A stretch of 64,000 bases of DNA, from positions 1-64,000 of the forward strand of contig JAHLKI010000019.1 in NCBI GenBank assembly GCA_025602905.1, given 5' to 3'. How positions within the stretch are numbered: position 1 is the stretch's first letter; each line of letters starts with the position of its first letter. The DNA is from Phlyctochytrium arcticum (Eukaryota; Chytridiomycota; Chytridiomycetes; Chytridiales; Chytridiaceae). Under the pieces are notes generated by a model. That model worked only from the letters and a program-made list of their open reading frames with translations. It made no database searches and was not told where the DNA came from. The translations under genes and the position numbers were made by a program. Of this stretch, positions 43,701-53,512 are shown one piece after another.

Positions 43701-45020
43701 TTGCGACGCGCCTATGTCTTGGCGTCACGACAAGTCAAGCGGATCGAGTCGGTGACGCGGTCCCCTGTCTATTCCAACATTCCGACAACGCTGGAAGGGT
43801 TATCGACCGTCCGAGCGTTTGGCCGCGAACAGGACTTTGCGAAAAACTTTACCCGTCTTCAAAACGAGAATACCCGCATGTACTTTGCATTTATTTGTTG
43901 TGCGCGGTGGTTAGGATTCCGCTTGGACGTGGGCGCGGCCATCTTTTTGGCTGTCGTAGCATTGGGAGCTGTCGGACTTGCCGATTCACTCGGACTCCGC
44001 CCCGGCGTGGTCGGTCTCCTCCTCACCTACGTCCTCCAACTCACGGGCCTGCTCCAATGGGCCGCCCGTCAATCCGCCGAAGTCGAAAATTACATGGTTT
44101 CCGTTGAACGTGTCCTAGAGTATACCAACCTCGCCCCCGAAGAAAGCCCCGAGGATCTCAAAAAAGCTCAACCCGTACCCCCCTCCTGGCCCACTCAAGG
44201 AAAAGTCGAAATGAACCATATGAGCCTCACATACCCTGGATCCGCCACCCCTGTTCTCAAAGATATGACTTTATCCGTCCCACCAGGCGCCAAAGTCGGC
44301 ATTGTCGGCCGCACGGGAGCCGGTAAATCCTCCTTCCTCCAAGCCCTCTTTCGACTGGTCAACCCCACCCCCTCGGGATCCATTACAGTGGACGGCATCC
44401 AAACAGATACCGTCCTCCTCTCTGAACTCCGATCGCGGATCTCGATTATCCCCCAAGAACCGTTTTGCTTCAAGGGCACGCTACGCTTCAACATTGATCC
44501 GTTTGGGAAATACTCTGACGCCGAGATTTGGCGGGTCCTTGAAGCCGTTGAACTCAAACGCCGCGTGGTGGAAGGTTCAGGGGATCAACTCGAGTCTGAA
44601 GTCAGCGAGAATGGGAGTAACTGGTCCGTAGGCGAACGTCAACTCATCTGCTTGGCCCGGGCCATTCTCCGCAACACCCGTCTCATCGTCATGGACGAAG
44701 CCACTTCTGCCGTCGATATGCACACGGATGCACTCATCCAACGCGCCATTCGGGATAAAGAGGGCGGACTCTTCAAGGACGCTACCGTCCTAACCATTGC
44801 GCATCGGTTAAACACGGTCATCGACTATGATTTTATTCTGGTGCTGGATGATGGGCATGTGGTCGAGTACGGCACGCCGTTTGAGCTTTTGGCGAAAGAA
44901 GTGGCGGATCCTACTGCGTGGTTTGCGCGCATGGTATCGGAAATGGGCGATCAGGCTTCGGATGCGTTGAAAGCTATTGCGGCTACCAAGGAAGATGATC
45001 GGCTTTTGACTTTAGAATAG
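40764..45020 (+). CDS. ABCC-type (MRP/Ycf1-like) ABC transporter
   Basis: Three exons: 40764-41144, 41215-41994 and 42051-45020, phase-0 introns of 70 and 56 bp; 1,376 residues, a short-type ABCC without the extra N-terminal membrane domain. The order is TMD1 (about 135-410), NBD1, TMD2 and NBD2. NBD1: Walker A GPVGSGKSSLAN, signature LSGGQRARLALARA, Walker B IYILDDPLSAVD. NBD2: Walker A GRTGAGKSSFLQ, signature variant WSVGERQLICLARA, Walker B RLIVMDEATSAVD. In NBD1 the residue after the Walker B aspartate is Asp instead of Glu (DDPLSAVD), the usual ABCC asymmetry with a weak first site. Members export glutathione conjugates, drugs or organic anions over the vacuolar or plasma membrane; the substrate cannot be told from sequence. 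A Pro/Thr-rich cytosolic N-terminus precedes TMD1. Confidence 0.95.
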
Positions 45021-45835
45021 AAGTTTTTTGTTGATGGTTTTTTTTTATTTTTTTGTATATATGTGTGTGTGTCAATGATATTTATTGGCTGAATCTAACA
45101 CCGTTATTTACTACGACCTTGTGCTGGATGATTGCAGATGTACAGTATGCCATTTCGTTTGTTGGCCAATGGTGGGTAAAATGGGCGATCAGGATTCGGA
45201 TCCGGATCCGGTGAGCGGCCAGGAAAAGAAAGAGGGGTGAGAGTGCGAAAGTCAAATAGATGTTTTTTGTATGTAAAATGTATCCCCAAGTACTTACCCG
45301 GTCTGCCACACTCGTACCCATGCCGACTTTCTTTCACCATCATGTACTATATAGCATGACAGTGCGCCCGGGATATTAAACAACGGGCGAATTGCACTTT
45401 CATGGCACTTTCGTACCAAAATCGGAAAAGAAGTTGGACTGCTCTCTTCTAGGGAAGTACCGGGCAAATTCGCGTTAAACCTATGCCGCCCATTGTGAAA
45501 CCGGACTTGTGGGAATATTTTGCGTTTTTGGCACTCATATCATGCTTTGTTCCTTTTGGCGCGTAGTACCTCCGGTATAGGCATTCGCATTGAGGAGCCT
45601 ATATCTATACCAGAATCATACGGGGCGAAAGCCCTAGATCAATGGAGAATTCCTCATAACTCATAAAAACACAAACGAAAACGTGCTGAAAATAGTAAAT
45701 AATTCAAACAACATGCTACTTTCACTTGGAACGGTCGGCTGGGCGGGCCGTCACCAGGCATGTGAGCCGGCAGCCGGCATCATATTGGGCGATAGGGCGT
45801 GGGCCGGATTTTGAAAGATCAGCGGTGGTCAGCTG
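45021..45835. other. Intergenic region
   Basis: 3' flank of the transporter and spacer. A GGATCCGGATCCGG repeat lies near 45200. No gene supported. Confidence 0.5.
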
Positions 45836-46624
45836 CTAGACTTTCACTCCGCCATCAGACGAACAGGAGGCCGCGAATGTCTGGCCATCTTGTGTGAGAA
45901 AGACGTCCACGTCTTTGACCCGGTTATTGTGGCCCGTATTCCACTTGGCCTTCGTCAGGCGACCAAATGGCCATGGTGCGGTCCTCTGAGCCTGTGATCA
46001 CGCATTCTTCATCGGCAATAGTGGTAAAGGCAATGGCATTTATGCGCCCGGCAACCTTGATCTTGCCTGCCAGTTCCCCATCCTCCACCCGGTAGATCTC
46101 TACAGTATCATTCATCAGCACCGCGTAGGAGGCTCCTGTGGGAGACCAACTGACTCTTTCGGCAGCTTCATCGAGTACGTACAGGCAGCGCGGGCCAGGT
46201 CCCAGCACTTAAGAGTGCCATCCTGACCCACTCTGAGAAGGACCTTGCCAGAGGGATGCACATTTATCCAGTTCACTGCTCTCTTATGACCAGACAGGGT
46301 CTTGAGGACTTCCCAGTCCCGGCATCGCACTATTGTAATATCACCATCTTCCGAGGCCGTAAACAAATGTGTCTTCCCAAAAAATTTGAGACAAGTGATG
46401 GATCCCGAATGGTGCATCAACGTCCCAACCTCCTTCCGCAGACGCAGGTCATACAATTTGACATGCTCATCGGTGGATCCAGTGGCCAAAAAACGAGAGT
46501 TGGGCTTTGATGCAAGAAGATGTGGGCCGGGTAGATAAAGACGGGTTCTATGGATTTTTCACCCGTGGTCGTGACGTCCAAGCCGTATAGCAAGCGTTCC
46601 TAGGTGCCAATGATTAATCGAAAG
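45836..46624 (-). pseudogene. Dead copy of MAK11/PAK1IP1 WD40 gene
   Basis: Homology to the WD40 protein Mak11 (PAK1-interacting protein 1, 60S ribosome biogenesis) runs over the minus strand: FRLIIGT, ERLLYGLDVTT, ATGSTDEHVKLYDLR, GSITCLKFFG, HLFTASEDGDI, AVNWINVHPSGKVLL, DGTLKCWDLA, VSWSPTG and NRVKDVDVF. It is broken at five places. A TAG stands where the conserved Tyr of GTYERLLYGL belongs; three frameshifts lie near 46520, 46150 and 45945; and a second TAG replaces Trp at the end (KVW to KV-stop, 45838-45836). No intron interrupts the homology, which would suit a processed copy, although no poly-A tail is seen. An intact parent should exist elsewhere. Confidence 0.85.
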
Positions 46625-46819
46625 TCGTAACCAGAGTCGGGCAGTCATTTTGTTCGATGGGGATGGTTTGGGAAAGTCTGAACTTGCAGAATCGAAACGG
46701 TTTCCAAAAAGAAGTAACCCTGAGTAACCCTAGCTTTTTTATGACTTCAGCTTTCAGGCGCGCAGTCGCGTCGAGGCGCGTAGCCGATTCGCGTCTGGCA
46801 TTCATGCCGAAGTCACCAG

Positions 46820-47398
46820 ATGGTCCACTGGATTCCCAATAGCGACATCTTCCCCGGCAGCTCTATACATCTCAACGACAATTCGATCTCAACCGGGAAG
46901 GATTTCCATAGCTGCATCGAGTTCAGATTGTGGAACAAACGCGTGGAATACGCATGTTTGGCCATTAACGCACACACGATGCCCGGGACAAACTACTGGG
47001 CATATGGCGACTTAGATGGGCAGCGAGCGGGTCGTCTTCTCCCTCTCTGCGTCGTCGATCTGCTGGAACAGATCTCGATGACCGCCTTCGACCCGAATTT
47101 CATCGCGATGGAAACAAAGTATGGGGCGTCAACTATTGCGAATGACTTCCGCAGTGTCGCCAATGTGGCTGCCTTAACGGGTGTACCTACACAGCATGCT
47201 AAGTGGCAGATGGAGAATCCATGTGCTATGCTAGGGACCATGATGGCAGCGGATATGTTCCCTAACCATCCGTTTCCGGAAGAAGTCAAGATCTGTGCTT
47301 CGCGCATCCTGCCAGCTGTTGTCGCGCCCGAATATCGACCCGACTCCGCTGCAACCATCTCATCGTGGTCTAGCAATCGCATCGCCAGCTATTATTGA
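46820..47398 (+). CDS. Unrecognised ORF, first of a three-part cluster
   Basis: 192 residues from ATG 46820. The composition is protein-like (HSCIEFRLWNKRVEYACLAI, LLPLCVVDLLEQISMTAFDP, VAALTGVPTQHAKWQMENP). The last 30 residues overlap the next ORF in another frame, so an intron or a frameshift probably joins the two. I do not recognise the family. The start is uncertain because the region abuts the dead MAK11 copy. Confidence 0.4.
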   Translation: MVHWIPNSDIFPGSSIHLNDNSISTGKDFHSCIEFRLWNKRVEYACLAINAHTMPGTNYWAYGDLDGQRAGRLLPLCVVDLLEQISMTAFDPNFIAMETKYGASTIANDFRSVANVAALTGVPTQHAKWQMENPCAMLGTMMAADMFPNHPFPEEVKICASRILPAVVAPEYRPDSAATISSWSSNRIASYY

Positions 47399-47438
47399 TT
47401 TTGAAAACCGAGGAAAGGCATCCGAATTCGGATTGTCC

Positions 47439-48083
47439 ATGCTTGACAACTCCGTGTGGATGCCGACAGGCCCGGCCTCAGAAGGCGGAAAAACAGACGT
47501 CATCAATGTAGTCGCGACCATTCTCAACGACAAGACTTCCGCCGTCCTCGAGGAAGATGGCACGTACCTAGCGGTTGGGCACGCAAGAGTGGACAAGCAC
47601 GGAACAGGGCTTCAAGTGGAAAGCCTCCAACCGATCCCAACGTTAATGCCCCCCACCGCGCACGCCAGTCCAGTTGGCACAGTCAAGACTATCACGGAGA
47701 CAACGTTGACACTGGAATACGAAGCGTATGATCGGAACGAGAAGGTTCAAGTCTTCTTGGAATTAAGAGCGTGGAAGAAAGGGGGATGGAAGCAGGAACT
47801 GGCAACGCTGCAGACCGGGGCGACGGTGTGTCTGGCGGGACACCTTGTAGCGTTGGATGAGATCGAGTGCGAGGACATGTGGGTGGCTGCGGGGCCGAGT
47901 GATGGGGAGCACGGTATGGTGGTGGGCTTGGCGGAGATGGCCCCCACGGTGTGGAAGCTGCCCGAGGTGCAGGCGGAGGAGACGGCGGAAGGGACCGAGC
48001 AGGAAACCGCGGAAGAAGTGACGGAAGAGCCTGCGTCTAAGAAAGTAGCGAGACAGACCAAGAGCAAGCGGGCGCGGGTGTAA
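47439..48083 (+). CDS. Unrecognised OB-fold-like protein
   Basis: 214 residues from ATG 47439; the same frame is open back to 47295, where it begins with GTG. It shows alternating strands (GTVKTITETTLTLEYEAYDR, KVQVFLELRAWKKGGWKQEL, GATVCLAGHLVALDE) and ends in an acidic Glu/Thr-rich stretch followed by a basic KKVARQTKSKRARV tail that looks like a nuclear signal. The core aligns with the relic at 37395-38078. An OB-fold, nucleic-acid-binding role is inference. Two members within 10 kb of relic-rich DNA suggest cargo or genes of a mobile element. Confidence 0.5.
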   Translation: MLDNSVWMPTGPASEGGKTDVINVVATILNDKTSAVLEEDGTYLAVGHARVDKHGTGLQVESLQPIPTLMPPTAHASPVGTVKTITETTLTLEYEAYDRNEKVQVFLELRAWKKGGWKQELATLQTGATVCLAGHLVALDEIECEDMWVAAGPSDGEHGMVVGLAEMAPTVWKLPEVQAEETAEGTEQETAEEVTEEPASKKVARQTKSKRARV

Positions 48084-48089
48084 ACACAA

Positions 48090-48320
48090 ATGTTGCGAAT
48101 GCCCCCCGCCTTTTTCGAAGAGAGTCTGCCGTTTGGAACGGTGGTCGCCGTGCAAGCGACCTTCACCAGCTGGTTTATGAAGACCAACACACGCGCGCGT
48201 TCCAACACCCCCTCCCCCTCGAGGAAGCGGTCCGTTGAAGACGAATCACACATGGTTCACACAATGTCGATCACGACAATCAAGATCCTGGCTATTGCGC
48301 GGGAGGATTTGCCACTGAAA
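48090..48320 (+). CDS. Unrecognised OB-like ORF, 3' end replaced
   Basis: From ATG 48090, seven bp after the previous stop. It reads PPAFFEESLPFGTVVAVQAT and FTSWFMKTNTRARS, then a basic loop and SHMVHTMSITTIKILA. The frame continues to 48359, but its last 13 residues (from about 48320) come from the GATA-gene fragment that was joined here. The natural C-terminus is therefore missing. Confidence 0.4.
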
Positions 48321-48906
48321 AATCTGTCGGGGCGAGCATGGCATTTACATCATGGATGAGAACAAATTCAAGCAGCTTTCGTCCAAGAAGACCGAAAAAT
48401 TTATTGCGACAAATAGCGTTATTCGAGCCAGCCCGAGAATGAGCTGATAATGACAATCCTCAGCGAAGGGGCTAGGAGAGCCATGTTTCCGCCCATGCAT
48501 CCGGTAACCCCGATTTTGCTAGTTCCCTGCCGACTGACTCCCACCATGGTATCTGAGCTTGTGTTATTCCCCCTTATATCCTGCCCATGCTCAAACATAT
48601 CAGCAGGATGTACAGCGCCCACAAATGCCCGCCGACACAGAGGACAATCATAATTGCATTCCGGCAACAGAGCCTTTCGCGTTCCTCCGGAGCCGAATGC
48701 GTAGAGGTTATGATACTCAGGAGTGTCGGCAGTTGCACATAAGGAGTCGGATGAACGACACATCAACGTCCCCAACATTGAAAAGGAAAATAACGATGCA
48801 GAAATGGCACGACGGATTACGATGGTCGCCGAAGAGCACATTCATGGTCTAAAGACAGACCTACATTCTCATTTAAAAAACATTTCTTTGACATACAATA
48901 TCATTT
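48320..48906 (+). pseudogene. Fragment of the AreA-type GATA gene, zinc fingers deleted
   Basis: The plus strand carries a broken copy of the gene at 55817-58076: KNLSGRAWHL (from [11 protein letters not shown]), [20 protein letters not shown], a stretch nearly identical at DNA level to 59760-59980, then MARRITMVAEEHIHGLKTD. The join AEEHIHGLKTD skips about 200 residues with both zinc fingers, just as in the copy at 59481-60399. After it come three short direct repeats of TTAAAAAACATTTCTTTGACATACAA type (48870-48960). Several stops and frame changes are present. Confidence 0.75.
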
Positions 48907-48962
48907 AAAAAACATTTCTCTGACATACAATATCATTTTTAAAACATTTCTCTGACATACAT
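48870..48962. repeat. Short direct repeats, about 32-34-bp units
   Basis: The units ATTT-AAAAAACATTTC and TGACATACAATATC recur three times in 48872-48961. Confidence 0.75.
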
Positions 48963-49217
48963 GCAGGACTTTGTGCAATTAATATGTTAAAGCCGTCGGC
49001 ACCTATACAGCGACGTCGTCGACTTCAAAAAGTCGGTCACAAAAAGTCGGTCTGACCGTCAGAAACCAGGTCAGAAACCTGACTCAGGGAAGCGCAGCAT
49101 CGGCTGAGGTCAGCGAAAAACGCGGTCGCGCGCGCGATCTCACCCCAAAAAACACATCCCTCAACCGTCGCTCAACTCAAAAATCTTCAGAATATTCCGT
49201 CTATTCCGTTCCAAAGA

Positions 49218-50405
49218 ATGACTGGCAAAGTCCTGGCAAGTCGAAATGCATCCTTCCCAGTCTCCAGCCGCACAAATTCGGATCCGTCCATACCCACTCA
49301 AGACTCGATCCGCGATCCGTCATGCATCAAGCTCGGAAATCGACTCAAGGACGATGTTGCTGCCAGTGGACACATTATGAAACGAAGCTCTAGTACCTCG
49401 GTTGTCACATCTACTTCAACACTCTTGGCGTCGGTCAAGGATATCCCTTGGAAAGAAGCGTTCTGGGCTGGCTTGGGAGGTGGACAGGACTGGATTGAAC
49501 AAACAGATTTCGAACGCACCTCATCATGGCTGGATACTCGATCCCTAAATCACCCTGTAACTCTCACCCGTATGCGCACGCCAACTCGGCCGTTCACCAC
49601 CATGGCATCGTTTCAAACTTTCCTGGGATCAGAGGAAAGTGTTGCCCACACTGTATTGACCGAAAAATTGGCCTGTGTGGCCTTGATCGAAGTGGGTAAA
49701 CTTCATCGGGATCAGCCACTTCCAAAGCCGCAGCCTCGCAAGGCTCCTGAAGTTGCCGATTGGAATGCCATGAACGAATCGGACGACGATCACATATCCT
49801 CATCTCCTGAGCTGGAACTTAGGGAACAGGAAGCGGGTGGAATGGTAGGAATGCCGAGGGAAGCGGATTCAGCGAACTCAGACGGCGCATCAGCGATGCT
49901 ACCAGACCTAAGCAACCTCACCATTACGCAAGATGAATTTTACCATGACCACCCCTACCAACTTTCTCCGCAACTATTACAAACTTCACCGACTTTACCA
50001 AGACAGCATACCCTCCACCCCCGCCGATCTCACATACCCAACCGAACATCATCCGATACAGCTTTGGAAGGAGAGATCCTGGTCATCATTCCTCACGCTT
50101 CAGACGCTTCGGGCAGGACCCAAAGTTGTCATTCCGAGTTTCGCCTTAGCGGGCGCATCGGTCGCGTAGGCGTGGATGTCCCATCCTGGGCAGCTACTCA
50201 CTTGAACAATTGGAACAAAAGTTTGGAATCTGTATCTAGTGGCCCCCCGATTCCACCGTTACTTGAGGAAGGAGTCGAACATTTGTGGCTGGATGTGGAT
50301 GAGGTGGTTTATACTTACCCGGGCGGCCGCCAATGGTGGCGGCTCAAGGTTCCTAGCCGGACTTGGGGTCGAAGTTGCGGCGTAGAATGGGAACGCGTAG
50401 AGTGA
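49218..50405 (+). CDS. Unknown protein, 395 residues
   Basis: Single intact frame from ATG 49218. The N-terminal 70 residues are Ser/Thr-rich and probably disordered. A folded-looking region follows (DIPWKEAFWAGLGGGQDWIE). After an acidic linker the C-terminal 90 residues are Trp- and Gly-rich and well ordered (GVDVPSWAATHLNNWNKSLE, VEHLWLDVDEVVYTYPGGRQ, WWRLKVPSRTWG). No transmembrane segment or signal peptide. I do not recognise a family. Frame length and composition make it a likely real gene. Confidence 0.65.
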   Translation: MTGKVLASRNASFPVSSRTNSDPSIPTQDSIRDPSCIKLGNRLKDDVAASGHIMKRSSSTSVVTSTSTLLASVKDIPWKEAFWAGLGGGQDWIEQTDFERTSSWLDTRSLNHPVTLTRMRTPTRPFTTMASFQTFLGSEESVAHTVLTEKLACVALIEVGKLHRDQPLPKPQPRKAPEVADWNAMNESDDDHISSSPELELREQEAGGMVGMPREADSANSDGASAMLPDLSNLTITQDEFYHDHPYQLSPQLLQTSPTLPRQHTLHPRRSHIPNRTSSDTALEGEILVIIPHASDASGRTQSCHSEFRLSGRIGRVGVDVPSWAATHLNNWNKSLESVSSGPPIPPLLEEGVEHLWLDVDEVVYTYPGGRQWWRLKVPSRTWGRSCGVEWERVE

Positions 50406-50838
50406 AATCGACCCAGAATTTCTTGAATATATCTTTCTTTTGAAACGGCGTATGGATCACCATCCTTTCAACCTAATTATATTACCGGATGGGGCATGTA
50501 CCTCTTTGTTACAACTATACTACCACATAACTTATGACTTGTACCTTAATGAAAAATAGACTCCGTATGTTATAAATCCTTCTGCATCGCATCATCCCCG
50601 TTCAGAAACCGTTTCCTTCGCCCTTTCCAGAGGACCCCAGCACAACTCCTCTCACAACTCCCGAGCCTGGCGCCCAACTTCCCAAATACGCGGTCGATTA
50701 ACCCTTTTTCGGGCAAAGTGTTTTCTCGCATTGGGATCAGGCTGAGCCGCTGAGCCCAGGCTCCGCGGGTTCTTCACAAAATCCTGGATCCATCACACCT
50801 TTTCCCGACTCTGTCAGATCCCATATTCAAAGTCAAAT
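50406..50838. other. Intergenic region
   Basis: Spacer with the leader of the next gene. Nothing else recognised. Confidence 0.5.
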
Positions 50839-51759
50839 ATGGGGTGGTTGGAGACCTTTCCCGTAGTGTCACAATTCAAGTCTTTGGTCCAAGCGGCATG
50901 TGGAGATTTGAAGGGAGCAGAACAGACTCAGATTGAATTTGCCAACGCTTGCTCGGCCATACCCGTTCTCTCACAATGCAAGTCCGCCGTTCAAGCGGCA
51001 TATGGAGACATGGAGGCGGCAGCTAAAACCCAGGACGACTTCTCCAAGCAATGTGCTGGAGTCTCACAGTTACGTTCTGCGGTGGAAGTCAGCTTGGGCC
51101 ACACTGAGGAGGCTCGCAAGACGCAAGTGGAATTTTATGAGAGCCCCGGATTCTCACAAATGGCGGTTTTCGCACCCATGGCTGCCGGGCCGGCCCTTGC
51201 GGCGGCAGCTATTTCGGCAGCAGGGTTTGGTACAGGGGGTATTGCCGCCGGCTCCGCTGCCGCCGGGCTCATGAGTAGTTATGGCGGAACTGTCGCAGCT
51301 GGTAGTTTATGCGCTGTTTTGCAAAGTGCCGGCGCTGTAGGTCTTTCAGCTGGGCTTACCACGGCTGCCGTCGCTGCAGGAGGGGTCGTTGGCGTAGGAG
51401 TCGCCGCAGCTTGCGATGCCGCCAAAGAGGAATCAAAAATTCAATCAGCCACAGAGGGCACACCTGCTACAAAGGGCGAGTCAGCGACAAGGAACGAAGC
51501 TGATAGAAATAGAATCATGGTGGGCCAGGAGTGTGAATGTGCTGGCCGGTACCACCATCAAAGTTGCCATTATCACCCTGAACACGCTTTGAAACCCCCA
51601 CCATCCAATCCACGTACAACCACCATCCAAACCCAAACCGACCTCTCTGTCCGCGTCACAAAACTCGATCTCGTCCTATTCTCCTGTCTCTGTCTGGTCC
51701 TCGGGATCCTCATGCCCTACCGGAGTTTACTCCACATGGTCGGGTATCCCTCCCTATAG
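50839..51759 (+). CDS. ISG12/IFI6-27-like membrane protein with N-terminal repeats
   Basis: Single exon, 306 residues. Residues 7-105 are three repeats of about 32-35 residues, each of the form VSQxKSxVQAAxGDxxxAxxTQ followed by an aromatic residue. Residues about 112-195 are Gly/Ala-rich and hydrophobic: GFGTGGIAAGSAAAGLMSSY and GTVAAGSLCAVLQSAGAVGL match the core of the interferon-induced IFI6/IFI27 (ISG12, FAM14) family, known in animals to sit in mitochondrial or ER membranes. A C-terminal helix (LVLFSCLCLVLGILMPY) adds one more membrane segment. The same repeat plus hydrophobic core is found in other fungi as far as I know; function there is unknown. Confidence 0.78.
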   Translation: MGWLETFPVVSQFKSLVQAACGDLKGAEQTQIEFANACSAIPVLSQCKSAVQAAYGDMEAAAKTQDDFSKQCAGVSQLRSAVEVSLGHTEEARKTQVEFYESPGFSQMAVFAPMAAGPALAAAAISAAGFGTGGIAAGSAAAGLMSSYGGTVAAGSLCAVLQSAGAVGLSAGLTTAAVAAGGVVGVGVAAACDAAKEESKIQSATEGTPATKGESATRNEADRNRIMVGQECECAGRYHHQSCHYHPEHALKPPPSNPRTTTIQTQTDLSVRVTKLDLVLFSCLCLVLGILMPYRSLLHMVGYPSL

Positions 51760-52165
51760 TCAAGGGGATCGTAAATCTTTTTTTAATTTCTCACACCCCT
51801 TTTAATTACACATAAACCCCTCTCCTTCTTTTCTTCCATCTTGAATTTATCACAGTCTTGCAGTTTATAGTGGCAGGCCAGGCTGCAGACTCAGGCAGAC
51901 TTTCCCAGGATCCATGGACCACATCTCATTTTACCCCATCCGGGGATAATGAAGCCTGATGTCACTTTGCGAAGTTTCCCAAAAGTTTGTCACGTCACGA
52001 ATTTACTCGAACCTCGCCTCAATCAACGGCTGTCCCGTCCGCCCCAATAATAACATGGGCTGCATCTTTCTCCTGCGTAAATCCCCTCTAGATCTAGTCC
52101 GGTTCGTCAAAGCCAAAAGTTATACCGCAGCTCCAGCAATCGGTGCATCAAAGTTCCATCGTGCA
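51760..52165. promoter_or_regulatory. Upstream region of methyltransferase gene
   Basis: The frame of the methyltransferase is open from ATG 51959, which would add 69 residues with a basic, Ser-rich start that could be a mitochondrial presequence. Conserved sequence starts near ATG 52166. Confidence 0.4.
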
Positions 52166-53166
52166 ATGTCAATCACATCAACTATCACACCGCCAGGGAC
52201 ACCCCCCCTAGACTTGACCAAGGCCAAAACATGGTCACCGGCCGCATACACCACTCACGGCCATTTCGTGCATTCCTCAGAACATACAGCCCCCATTCTC
52301 GCCCTTCTCGCTCCCGAGCCCACCGACCGTATTCTAGATCTAGGATGCGGCGATGGGCATCTTACCCGCCGGCTGATTACGCATTTGAGAACGAGTTCAG
52401 TGGTCGGAATTGATGCATCAGAGGCCATGATTGAGGCTGCCGAAAAGGTGTGCCGGGCAGAGATGACGGCTGGCCGGATTGCGTTGCACGTTGGGGATGG
52501 CATGAGTTTGGAAAAGAGTCAGTGGGCGGGACGTGGGGAATTTGATAAAGTGTTTAGCAGTGCAGGTAAAAGATATCTTGAGAATACTTGTTCGGTCTTA
52601 TGAATTGTATTGACACGATTTGTTCAACAACCAGCAATCCACTGGATGAAGAAAGATCCGGAAGCAGTCATTCGAGGAGTGCACTCTGTACTGCGCACGG
52701 GAGGTACATTTGTTGCCGAGCTGGGCGGGTTCGGTAATCTGGCCTGCATCCATGCTGCTCTCATTGCAGCTCTGAAGCGCCGAAATATCACTGATGCAGA
52801 AAAATATCTACCCTTCTTCCCCACGTAAGTATTCCCTTGTAACTCAAACATTTGTGTTTTTCCAGTTCTTCGCTGACCCATCGCGGTATCATTTGTGAAA
52901 TCAGGCCTGCTCATTACAAATCACTTCTTGCCCCGTACTTTTCCGTCACGTCCATTCAGCTAGTTCCACGCCCAACGCTCCTGCCAACTGATATGGCCGG
53001 TTGGGTCACGTCGTTTGGATCACATTTCTTGGAGGCACTGCCTGAAGATCAACGGGGGGCTGTGCTGGAGGAAGTTGATGAGCAGTGTCGGCCGGTTTTG
53101 AGGGATGAGGAAGGGGGGTGGTGGGCGGATTATGTCCGATTGCGCGTGGTGGCCGTGAAGAAGTGA
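52166..53166 (+). CDS. SAM-dependent class I methyltransferase
   Basis: Exons 52166-52565, 52635-52824 and 52866-53166; introns of 69 and 41 bp (the second is the shortest in the window). The product has 296 residues. Motif I is ILDLGCGDGHLTRRL, motif II is VVGIDASEAMIEAAE, and AIHWMKKDPEAV with LRTGGTFVAELGG are the usual post-motifs of the ubiE / trans-aconitate methyltransferase group (Methyltransf_11/25). The substrate is a small molecule that cannot be named. If translation starts at ATG 51959 the protein has 365 residues and a possible mitochondrial presequence. Confidence 0.87.
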
Positions 53167-53512
53167 AAAGGATGCGTGGGAATTCATTAGTAGATCGTTT
53201 AGAGAGGAAGGATGGATCCTTCCTTAAAGTCATGCAATTCAATGTGCTTCCATGGACCTTAGTTGCAGACGTATTTCAGAAGCAAAATGTGTATAGCATG
53301 GGACTGCCTTTGTAATGTTCAACATTGGTATTAAAATCGGGCATAAAAGTATGTATATGACAAAGTAGTAGGAAGCGAATAGAATGAGGTCATCAAGGAA
53401 TCAAAATTGTAAGTTGGAACTGTGGTAGCAAGAAATAGACAAAGGCAAGGACGAGACAGGTTGCAGAAGGAGAAATATGTAGTAGCAGGGTACTGTAGAC
53501 TCAAAAAGTGGC
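53167..53512. other. 3' flanks of two convergent genes
   Basis: 346 bp between the methyltransferase and flotillin stops. Nothing else seen. Confidence 0.5.
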
